A DNA stretch of 64,000 bases, taken from contig JAJDCO010000108.1 of assembly GCA_029260795.1 (NCBI GenBank), positions 111,578-175,577 on the forward strand. Reading direction: 5' to 3'. Position 1 is the first letter of the stretch. The number at the start of each line of letters is the position of its first letter. The notes under the pieces are model-generated. The model did not search any database. It saw only the letters and a list, made by a program, of their open reading frames with translations, and was not told the origin of the DNA. Source of the stretch: Planctomycetota bacterium (GTDB lineage: Bacteria > Planctomycetota > OFTM77). Both the position numbers and the translations under genes were made by a program. Positions 35,912-43,679 of the stretch are shown here, piece by piece.

Positions 35912-37264
35912 ATGCCTCGAAGAACCCGCATCCTCGCCGCCGCCTCGCTGCTCGCCGTCCTCGTCGGAGGATGCGCCCAGGATCCGCTCCCGCCGAACGT
36001 CGTGCTGGTCCTGATCGACACCGTGCGCACGGATCGACTCTCGCTCTACGGCTACGAGCAGCCGACGACCCCCGAGCTGGAGAAGCTCGGCGCCACCGGC
36101 GTCGTCTTCGAGCAGGCGATCTCGCACGTGCCGCAGACCTTGCCCTCGACCTCGTCGATCATGACCGGGCGCTTTCCCTCCGAGCACGGCGTGCGCGTCA
36201 ACGGCCTCTTCAAGCTGCCCGACTCCGCGCTCACTCTCGCCGAGATCCTGCAGAAGTCGGGATACCAGACCGCCGGCTTCGCATCGGCACTCCCGCTCGA
36301 TCCGCGCTTCGGTATCGGGCAAGGCTTCGATCACTATGACGCAGACTTCAAGGATTCGGTGCTGACTCACGAGCGCGGCCGCAGCGTCGCCTTTCAAGGC
36401 AATCGCCACAACGACTTCGAGCAGCGCGCCGACGAAGCGACCGACAAGGCCCTCACCTGGCTGGAGTCGCGTGACGTCACGCGTCCGTTCTTTCTCTTCG
36501 TGCACTACTTCGACCCGCATTTTCCGTACACGCCTCCCGCTTCGCAGCGAAAGGGCTTCGAGCCGTACGACGGTGAGATCGCCTACACCGATCAGCAGAT
36601 CGGGCGCCTCGTCCGCGAGATCGATCGCAGGACCGAGGGTCAGCCGCGCGTGCTGGTCGTCGCCGGCGATCACGGAGAGCTCCTTGATCCGCGTCGCCCC
36701 AAGGCTCGGCACGCCGGCTACCTCGACGAAGCCGTCGTCCGCGTGCCTCTGCTCATTCAGGCGCCGGAGACGCTCACCGAGCCCAAGCGCATCGCCGAGC
36801 AGGTCGCACTGAGTGACGTCGCGCCGACGGTGCTCGATCTCCTAGGCCGGGAGATCCCCGCGACGATGTCGGGGACGAGCCTGCTTCCGTTGCTGGACGG
36901 GAGACGTCGGCCATCAAAGTGGGTCTTCCTCGAGACGCTCTACTGGCAGCTCGAGGATGGGCGAGAGGACCGAGCGCGTTTCGGAGTGCGCGCGAATGAC
37001 TCGAGGTTCCTCCTCGACGAGATCCGCAACGGCGACGACATCGAGCGGAAGGAGTCGCTGACCGATCTGACGGTTGCCCCTGGCCAGCGGCGAAACATCC
37101 TTCCCGAAGTGGAAGCCACCGAGCCTCGACGCATCGAGCAGCTTCGCAAGCTGATCGAAGAATACCGCCGTTTGGGTCGCGTCGCGGACCGCATGACGCT
37201 CGATCCCGAGCTCGAATCCAAGCTGCGAAAGCTGGGATACTTGGGCGGCGAGGACGAGAAGTGA
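35912..37264 (+). CDS. Alkaline-phosphatase-superfamily lipoprotein (sulfatase fold, Thr nucleophile)
   Basis: 450 residues. Signal peptide with lipobox 'LLAVLVGGC' near residue 20. The metal site begins with 'VLVLIDTVRTDRLS' near residue 34; the nucleophile region is 'HVPQTLPSTSSIMTGRFPSEHG' in pattern, with Thr near residue 77, and later 'VVAGDHGELL' and 'RHAGYLDEAVVRVPLL'. True sulfatases need C/S-x-P-x-R for formylglycine; this motif is absent and Thr stands at the nucleophile position. So a phosphodiesterase or phospho-group transferase acting on surface glycans is more likely than a sulfatase. Its stop overlaps the GTG of the next gene (GTGA), so it is translationally coupled with a GT-C glycosyltransferase. 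Confidence 0.85.
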   Translation: MPRRTRILAAASLLAVLVGGCAQDPLPPNVVLVLIDTVRTDRLSLYGYEQPTTPELEKLGATGVVFEQAISHVPQTLPSTSSIMTGRFPSEHGVRVNGLFKLPDSALTLAEILQKSGYQTAGFASALPLDPRFGIGQGFDHYDADFKDSVLTHERGRSVAFQGNRHNDFEQRADEATDKALTWLESRDVTRPFFLFVHYFDPHFPYTPPASQRKGFEPYDGEIAYTDQQIGRLVREIDRRTEGQPRVLVVAGDHGELLDPRRPKARHAGYLDEAVVRVPLLIQAPETLTEPKRIAEQVALSDVAPTVLDLLGREIPATMSGTSLLPLLDGRRRPSKWVFLETLYWQLEDGREDRARFGVRANDSRFLLDEIRNGDDIERKESLTDLTVAPGQRRNILPEVEATEPRRIEQLRKLIEEYRRLGRVADRMTLDPELESKLRKLGYLGGEDEK

Positions 37265-38799
37265 CGTCTCCGGACCTCGCCCCTCCCTCACCGCGGTGGC
37301 GCTTCGACCGACTCTCGCTGGTCGTGCTGGTTGTTTGGCTGGCCTACCTCGGATGGGTCGCGCTCGGCGCCGTCGACGACTTCTGGCATGCCGAGTGGGA
37401 TGGCGCCATCTACCTTCTCACGGCTCGCTCGCTGGCGCTGGGCGATGGCTACACGTATCTCGGAGAGCCTTTCTTTCTTCGGCCCCCCGGCTTCGCATGG
37501 CTGTTGAGCCACTCATATCCGGGACCCGACTACGACTGGGCCGATCTGAACCGTTGGCTGCACCTGGGCGCAGGCATCGCCATCGGCCTGTGGTACCAGG
37601 TGCTGCGCCGTCGCTTCGCGCGGCCGATCGCGCTCGGGATCGCTGTGGCGACCGGCATCACGCCGCTGTTCGTGCACGACTTCAATGCCGTGCTGTCCGA
37701 GTTCCCTTTCTTGGTCGCGCTCTTCGCCGGGTTCGTCGCGCTCCACCGCAGCGCACGGCGCGATCGCGGTTGGGCCCTCTGGGCGGTGCTCGGAGCCCTC
37801 TCGATGGCGGCCGCCTTCTACCTCCGTAGCGTGGCCATCCTGATGTTGCCGGCGGTGGCCCTGGTCGGCTGGCGCCGAGATCGGGGCCGGCAGCACCTGC
37901 GCGGGTTACTGCCCTTCGCGATCTTCTTGGGCCTCGTCAGCCCATGGCTCATCTACTCGCGCCGGGAGCTCGCGGCGGACCCGGCACCTTCCCAACAGCT
38001 CCTGCTCCGCGACTACTCGACGGCGATGTTCCATCAGGATCCGGGAGATCCCGCCTCACCGCACGTGGAAGCCGAGGAGTGGATGCGTCGGCTGCAAGAG
38101 AATGGGCACGACCTCCTGGTCGATCTGAGCCGCACTGCCACCCCCTTCGAGAGCGCTGGCGTCGGCGCTCTCGTCGCGGCTCTGGTGCTGGCCGGCTTCG
38201 TCGTCTCGATCCTTCGCGGTCCGGATCTACTGGACTGGCTACTGATGGTCTATGTCGCGCTGATCCTCACCTACTTCACCTACGACTCTCGCCTCGCCTT
38301 GCCCCTCGCACCGCTAGCATTGATGTACGTCTTGGAGCTGCTGGGTGCCATTGGACGACGGGCCGCCCAGAGTCGCACGAGGCTCGAGACGATCGTGCCG
38401 GGCGTCGGTGTGGGTGTGCTGCTGCTCGTCCAAGTCGTCGCCCTACCGAGCGCGCTCGACGCCGCTTCCCGGCCCGGCGAGGTCGGAGGAACGATGGGTG
38501 AGACGTGGGTGGACATCGCGAAGATCGGGAGCTGGCTGCGGGAGAACACGCCAGCGGACGCGAACATCCTGTGCAACCGCGCGCCGATCTTGAGTGTCGC
38601 GTCGCAGCGGCGCTGCGTCAGCTACCGCTTCCTCCGCGGAGCGGACTTCATCGAGCGCTACGACCTGCAATGGGTCGTCTTCGACGCCTACGCTCCTCCG
38701 AGGCTCCGCAAGTTCGTGCGCGACCGCTCGGCCGATCGAACGATCCTCGAGAGCTCAGTGGAAAACGGGAAGATCGTGATCTTCCGCTTGGAGCGCTGA
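37261..38799 (+). CDS. GT-C membrane glycosyltransferase (RgtA/PMT-like)
   Basis: 512 residues from GTG 37261, overlapping the previous stop. The first extracytoplasmic loop has 'HAEWDGAIYLLTARSLALGDG' in pattern, with the acidic pair expected of GT-C enzymes, then 'FFLRPPGFAWLL'. Ten or so membrane helices follow, with 'TYDSRLALPLAPLALMY', typical of ArnT/RgtA-type enzymes. The C-terminal part is soluble ('WLRENTPADANILCNRAP'), the same 'WIRENTP' module seen in the STT3-like protein. It should use a polyprenyl-phosphate sugar outside the inner membrane. Sugar unknown. Confidence 0.8.
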   Translation: MTSPDLAPPSPRWRFDRLSLVVLVVWLAYLGWVALGAVDDFWHAEWDGAIYLLTARSLALGDGYTYLGEPFFLRPPGFAWLLSHSYPGPDYDWADLNRWLHLGAGIAIGLWYQVLRRRFARPIALGIAVATGITPLFVHDFNAVLSEFPFLVALFAGFVALHRSARRDRGWALWAVLGALSMAAAFYLRSVAILMLPAVALVGWRRDRGRQHLRGLLPFAIFLGLVSPWLIYSRRELAADPAPSQQLLLRDYSTAMFHQDPGDPASPHVEAEEWMRRLQENGHDLLVDLSRTATPFESAGVGALVAALVLAGFVVSILRGPDLLDWLLMVYVALILTYFTYDSRLALPLAPLALMYVLELLGAIGRRAAQSRTRLETIVPGVGVGVLLLVQVVALPSALDAASRPGEVGGTMGETWVDIAKIGSWLRENTPADANILCNRAPILSVASQRRCVSYRFLRGADFIERYDLQWVVFDAYAPPRLRKFVRDRSADRTILESSVENGKIVIFRLER

Positions 38800-38883
38800 G
38801 CGGGCCAGGCCGTGGCGCGCAGCGCTATGACTGCGAGCCGCTGACGCCAGGAGATGCGTGCGGAGGAAGTGAGTCGCCACCGC

Positions 38884-39190
38884 TTGCTTCGCGCGCGGTG
38901 AAGATGTTTGGCGCGATGATGAACGCGCATGGCCCGCTTGCTTCGCGCGCGGTTCTTGGGGCGAAAGCCGGCTCGACGACTTGGCCTTGTGCCGGCGACA
39001 CGGACGACCTCCTCCGCTCGAACGCCGGTGCCGCTTGCTCCGCACGCGGGCCCGAGACCTTGTGATGGCTTAGGCCGTTGGCCCGCCTTGCTACGCGCGC
39101 GGTTCCCCAGCGGCGCCGCTTTGCTGCGCGCGCGGTTCCCGGCGGGGGCGCAGCCTTGCTGCGCGCGGTTCCTTTGCCGCTTGCCTCGCG
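38884..39190. repeat. Cluster of six imperfect 16-19-bp repeats in a 473-bp gap
   Basis: The consensus ttgctncgcgcgcggttcc occurs at 38884-38899, 38938-38955, 39035-39050, 39088-39106, 39121-39138 and 39156-39172, with a partial copy at 39181. Spacing is irregular (35-97 nt). Some copies are followed by ggg/gcg runs. On the minus strand they would read as repeated R-A-R-S-K, but no start or conserved protein supports a gene. It separates the GT-C gene from the TMTC-like pair. Confidence 0.65.
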
Positions 39191-39272
39191 GGGGCGGATC
39201 GCGATCATGACGGGAACCTCGGCCGGGCGGATCGGCTGAGCTCCTCGTGCGATCCGGGCGAACAGAGGCGAC

Positions 39273-41444
39273 ATGCGACGGTGGTGGGCGGCGATCGCGA
39301 TCGGGGGGCTCGCAGCTTGGGCGCTCGCGCCTCTGTTGCACCTCACCTACCTCGCCGACGACTTCGCTCTCTTCCTCATGATCCGGCAGCGTGTCGAGCA
39401 AGGCGACCTGTCGCTCGGGACGTTCTTCGCCGAGCAGTGGTCGGAGGCCTACGCGATCTATCGGCCGCTCACGACCCTCTCGCTCGCGATCGATGACTCC
39501 GTCTTCGCACACGATCCGGTCGGCCCACATCTCACCAACATCCTTCTCCACATCACAACCGCGTTCGCCGTCGGTCTATTGGCCGCCAGCCTCCTTCCCT
39601 CGCATCGGCGACGCGGTGGCTTGACCGCCACCGCGCTCTACTTGCTGTATCCCTTTCACACGGAAACGCTTTCCTGGCTCGCGGCCCGCGGGGACTTGCT
39701 GGCGACCGCCTTCACGGTCATCGCGCTCCTCATCTACCAACGCGCTCGCTCGGGCACGGTCACGATTGCGACCCGGCGCTCGCTGCTCGTCACGACGGGT
39801 CTACTCCTCGCCGCGGCCCTCTGCTCGAAGGAGTCGGCGATCGCGGTCACTTGCCTACCCGCGCTGCTCGACCTCGTCACGGGGCGAGCGCCTCGGTGGC
39901 GCTCCGTCGGAGCCTGGATCACTCGCTACGGACCTTTTCTCCTCCTCAGCGTGCTCTTCGTCCTCGCACGCGCCGCGGTGATCGGTGAGCTCGTCGGCAG
40001 CTACGGCGGCGTCTCGCCGTACCACCCCGATCGACTCCGCGAGTTTGCAGTCTCACTGCCGACCACCGTGCGCGATCTCCTGATCCACGACAGCCCACAC
40101 TCGACCTCCGTCTTTTGGGTCCGCGTCGGACGCTACACGACCTGGACTGCGCTCGTGCTCTTGCTCGTTGCAGGGCTCTCGGTACGACGCCGAACCCTTC
40201 GACCCGCCAGTCTCTTCGCGCTGGGTTGGATCGGCCTCGTCGTCGGACCTTTCCTGCCGCTGTACACGGTCAACCTCGGTCTGGCGGGCGGTCGCATGTT
40301 CACGGGGCCGGCGGCCGCGCTCGCGGTCTTCGCGGGCCGGCTGGTCGCCGGGGCAGCGCAGACTCCGCGGCGACGCCAGATCAGCGCCGTGGCGGTGACC
40401 GCCTTGGTGCTCACCTACGGGCTGACGTTCCATCAGGTGATGGGCAACTACACACGCGCGACCGAGACCATCCTGGCCGTTCACGAGCAGGTGACTCGAC
40501 AACGCGACGAGCAGCCGGCTCCGACAGCATTCGGCATCCTCGACCCGCCAACGATCGAGGACCGGGCGCCGGTCTTCGGCGCCTTTCTCCAGCAGAGCTT
40601 CAATCGCTACTTTCGCCCTGAGGACCCGATCACCGTGCGCACGGACCTCAGCGCGCAGCCGTTGAGCTTCTTGATCACCAAGGGCCAGGCGATCCAGCTC
40701 CCGCTTTGCATCCTGCGTTGGAACGGCGAGTCGCGCGAGCTGGAACGGATCTCGGCACGCATTCCGCCGCCCGAGCCGGCCACCCCTTGGATCATGACCG
40801 ACTTCAGCGAATGGAACCGACAGCCCGGTCACTGGACGTCCCCTTCGGCGGCGATTCCGACGCGCACGATCTTCGCGATTCGGATCGAGGCGACCTGCGA
40901 CCGCGACCTGTTGCTCGAGATCCGCGTGCGCACGACCGAAGACGACTTCGCGAACCCGCAGCCGGTGATCCCGATGGCGCTGACGGCCGGTCGCCAAAGC
41001 CGCGACCGCACGCTCGGTCCTCCCGATCTCTGGCCGCTGGCCGGACACGTCGTCGGGCTGGAGCTGCGTTGGCCGCCCGAAGCCGAGGTGCGCCTCGACA
41101 GTGTCGCTCTGCTGCCTCTCGTTCCGCGCCTCACGATCGTCGATCGGGGGACGACGGCCGGGGGGCGGGAGCGATGTCGCGTCCTCGCCACTCCCGAGCA
41201 CGACCGCTATCGTCTGACCGCCATCCTTCGCCGCAAGCGGTTCGAGCGCACCTGGAACCGCGCCGAGCTGCCTTCGACGACGGACGACGAGGGGCGCTCG
41301 CTCGTGACGCTCGATCTGCCGTCCCGCGCCGAGCTGCGCAAGACGGACCCGAGTGCTTCGGACATGCCGATCTCCTGGTACCTTGAAGCGCTCCCGGCGG
41401 AATCGGACGCGGCCGTCGCCCGCACACCGGTGCTGCCGCGATGA
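39273..41444 (+). CDS. TMTC/PMT-like GT-C membrane protein, copy 1
   Basis: 723 residues. N-terminal helix, then 'TYLADDFALF' near residue 29 (acidic pair of GT-C enzymes), 'YRPLTTLSLAID', 'HLTNILLHITTAFAV' and 'YPFHTETLSWLAARGDLLAT'. The last resembles the 'HP.HTEAVAWI.GRADLLA' motif of TMTC O-mannosyltransferases. About ten helices to residue 400, then a soluble beta-rich C-terminal third with no TPRs (TMTC proteins have TPRs there). It is closely related to the next gene, with which it overlaps by ATGA. Likely role: transfer of a sugar from a lipid carrier to surface protein or glycan. Confidence 0.78.
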   Translation: MRRWWAAIAIGGLAAWALAPLLHLTYLADDFALFLMIRQRVEQGDLSLGTFFAEQWSEAYAIYRPLTTLSLAIDDSVFAHDPVGPHLTNILLHITTAFAVGLLAASLLPSHRRRGGLTATALYLLYPFHTETLSWLAARGDLLATAFTVIALLIYQRARSGTVTIATRRSLLVTTGLLLAAALCSKESAIAVTCLPALLDLVTGRAPRWRSVGAWITRYGPFLLLSVLFVLARAAVIGELVGSYGGVSPYHPDRLREFAVSLPTTVRDLLIHDSPHSTSVFWVRVGRYTTWTALVLLLVAGLSVRRRTLRPASLFALGWIGLVVGPFLPLYTVNLGLAGGRMFTGPAAALAVFAGRLVAGAAQTPRRRQISAVAVTALVLTYGLTFHQVMGNYTRATETILAVHEQVTRQRDEQPAPTAFGILDPPTIEDRAPVFGAFLQQSFNRYFRPEDPITVRTDLSAQPLSFLITKGQAIQLPLCILRWNGESRELERISARIPPPEPATPWIMTDFSEWNRQPGHWTSPSAAIPTRTIFAIRIEATCDRDLLLEIRVRTTEDDFANPQPVIPMALTAGRQSRDRTLGPPDLWPLAGHVVGLELRWPPEAEVRLDSVALLPLVPRLTIVDRGTTAGGRERCRVLATPEHDRYRLTAILRRKRFERTWNRAELPSTTDDEGRSLVTLDLPSRAELRKTDPSASDMPISWYLEALPAESDAAVARTPVLPR

Positions 41445-43588
41445 GCGCTCGGCACGCCACGGTCGCCGCTCTCCTCCTCCTCGGAATCGCGCTCGTCGTG
41501 CTGTCTCCGATCCTGAGCACGACGCTGCTCAGCGACGATTTTGGGCTGCTCGGCATGCTCCGCCAACGCATCGCCGAAGAAGGACGCCTCACGTTCGGAA
41601 TGCTCTTCGCCGAGCGCTGGCACGACACGTTCTCGAACTACCGCCCCGTCCTCGCCGTGTCGATCGCACTCGATGAAGCGGCCTACGGCACGGACCCCGT
41701 CGGCTTTCATCTGACCAATCTCCTGCTCCACGTCACGACCGCTTTCGCCCTCGCCGCTTTGGCCCTCACGATCGTTGTCCGACGTCCCGACACCTCGGAC
41801 CATCGAGCTCGTCTCGCCGCGCTGCTGGCCGGCACGTTCTATCTCGTCCATCCATTCCACAGCGAGACGCTCGCCTGGATCGCGGCCCGAGGCGACCTGC
41901 TGGCGACGCTCGGCACGGTGCTCGGGCTGCTCTGCTTCCAGAGATTCCGCCACCGAGGATGTCGAGGCTGGCTCGTCGCGTCGTGGCTCGCCTTTGCAGC
42001 CGCTCTGCTGTCGAAGGAATCGGCACTGCTCACTCCCCTGCTGCCTGCCGGTCTCGATCTGTGGCTGCGGCGCTGGGACGGCTGGCGAGGATTCCTGCGT
42101 CGGGCGAGGCCTCATGTAGCGCTCGCGGCAATCATCCCGCTGTTCTTGGCAGCCAGAGCGCTCGTGATCGGCGGTCTCGTGGGCGATTACGGCGGCGCGT
42201 CGCCATTCGCTCCGGCCCGATTGCGCGAGTTCTGGGAGTACCTGCCGCAGACGCTCGTCAGCCTGGTGCTGCCGATCAACGCCGCCACACCGCGCGACTT
42301 CATTCCCTTCGCCCGGTGGACGGCACTGATCTTGGGCCTCGCGTTCTTCCTCTCGGGCTGGCCTCTCCGACGTCGCGGTCTCGTCGGCCCGTTGGCATGG
42401 ACGGCGAGCTGGTGGCTGATCACGATCGGGGTCTTCTTTCCCCTGTTCGCCTCCGGCAAGGGTGTGACGCACTACCGCCTCTTCAGCGGACCGACGGCGG
42501 CGGGCGCACTGCTGATCGCGAGCTGGTGGGCGGCTGCCAGTGCCACCGGCGCGGGACGCCGACGGATCGCGACGGCCGTGCTCTTGGGCTGGATCGCGAT
42601 CCATGCCGTCACGACGCGTCTCGATCTGCGAGCGTATTCCGAAGCGTCGTCGATCGTGTCGCGGGTCGAAGCCGATCTCGAGCGCATTCGATCCGAGGTC
42701 GCCCGGCCGCAGTCGACCTTCGTGGTGCTCGACACCCCGACGATCGTACGCTCGGCGCCCGTGTTCGGCGCGTACCTACCGATGGCCTTCAGCCGCTGGC
42801 TCCGCGACCACCCGATCGCGCTCGTGCCGTGGTTGGGCGCCGAGCCGTTGCCCTTCTTGATGATGGCCGCCTCGCGGCCGCCGCGACCGGGCTACGTCCT
42901 GCGCTGGGATCGGGACTCTCGCCGCCTCGAACGCGTCTCCGCTTGGCTGGAGACCGTCCGTCCGATCGACCGGACGCGCCCCTTGACCGCAGCCCTTCGC
43001 GTCGAAGGAGTCTGGCGAGCCGAGAACGTCGACGTCCCGTCGCCCGAGATTGGCGCCGTGCGGATCGAGCTCGCGAGCGCGCGCCTACGTCGGGGCAGGG
43101 TGCGCCTCCGCACATCGGAGGACGATCGGTTCAACCCGATCCCCGTGGTGCCGTTCACGACCTCGGCCAAGGAGCTGATGGTCGTTCCCGCTCCGTTGGG
43201 CGAGTGGCTCCTGGCCGGAGCGCTCGAAGCGATCGAGTTCGAGATCGAAGGCGAACCGACTCTCGACGACATCGTGCGCGTAGAGCTTCTCGGCCAAGCA
43301 CCGGAGGTCGCCGTCTCCGTTCTCGACCGGACGCACGTCCAGGTCACCAGCGAGCCCGCGACCGCCCATCGTCTCGTGATCGTGCTGCGCCGTCGCCGAG
43401 AGGTGCGAGAGCTGCCGCCAAACGCGAGCGCCCGCTGGACGTTCGAGCTCCCGCGCCTCGAAGACTACACGCCCGCTCTCGACACGATCCCCGAGATCCC
43501 GGTGCTCTGGTACCTCGAGCACCTCGCCGACGACGGTCGCGTCGTCGCTCGTTCTCGCCTGCGAGCTCTCCCGCTCGGTGCGCACTGA
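41441..43588 (+). CDS. TMTC/PMT-like GT-C membrane protein, copy 2
   Basis: 715 residues, paralogue of the preceding gene along its whole length: 'TLLSDDFGLLGMLRQRI' matches 'TYLADDFALFLMIRQRV', and 'VHPFHSETLAWIAARGDLLAT' in pattern matches copy 1. Both have 'YGG(V/A)SP(Y/F)' and the same C-terminal beta region ending 'IPVLWYLEHL' (copy 1 'MPISWYLEAL'). The tandem arrangement with a 4-nt overlap points to a duplication followed by divergence, perhaps giving two sugar or acceptor specificities. It closes the glycosylation locus. Confidence 0.78.
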   Translation: MSARHATVAALLLLGIALVVLSPILSTTLLSDDFGLLGMLRQRIAEEGRLTFGMLFAERWHDTFSNYRPVLAVSIALDEAAYGTDPVGFHLTNLLLHVTTAFALAALALTIVVRRPDTSDHRARLAALLAGTFYLVHPFHSETLAWIAARGDLLATLGTVLGLLCFQRFRHRGCRGWLVASWLAFAAALLSKESALLTPLLPAGLDLWLRRWDGWRGFLRRARPHVALAAIIPLFLAARALVIGGLVGDYGGASPFAPARLREFWEYLPQTLVSLVLPINAATPRDFIPFARWTALILGLAFFLSGWPLRRRGLVGPLAWTASWWLITIGVFFPLFASGKGVTHYRLFSGPTAAGALLIASWWAAASATGAGRRRIATAVLLGWIAIHAVTTRLDLRAYSEASSIVSRVEADLERIRSEVARPQSTFVVLDTPTIVRSAPVFGAYLPMAFSRWLRDHPIALVPWLGAEPLPFLMMAASRPPRPGYVLRWDRDSRRLERVSAWLETVRPIDRTRPLTAALRVEGVWRAENVDVPSPEIGAVRIELASARLRRGRVRLRTSEDDRFNPIPVVPFTTSAKELMVVPAPLGEWLLAGALEAIEFEIEGEPTLDDIVRVELLGQAPEVAVSVLDRTHVQVTSEPATAHRLVIVLRRRREVRELPPNASARWTFELPRLEDYTPALDTIPEIPVLWYLEHLADDGRVVARSRLRALPLGAH

Positions 43589-43610
43589 TGCATGGCCGCG
43601 ACAGGAGATG

Positions 43611-43647
43611 AAAAAAGCGCCGCCTCCTCGTTCGGGGAGACGGCGCT
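43611..43647 (-). terminator. Rho-independent terminator of the metalloprotease gene
   Basis: AGCGCCG (43616-43622) pairs with CGGCGCT (43641-43647), with a further CTCC/GGGG pair inside. Read on the minus strand the stem is followed by six T (43611-43616 as A on plus). It lies 33 nt after the stop of the gene at 43680-45656. Confidence 0.8.
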
Positions 43648-43679
43648 CGCGAATCAAGAGATCCTTCGGACAGGTGCTC

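Noticed and set aside
38884..39190. CRISPR array
   Set aside because: Repeats are short and imperfect, and distances between them vary from 35 to 97 nt; no cas genes are near.
38688..39551. Minus-strand gene with repeated R-A-R-S-K units
   Set aside because: It arises from translating the GC-rich DNA repeats and overlaps the ends of two real genes; no start or ribosome site.
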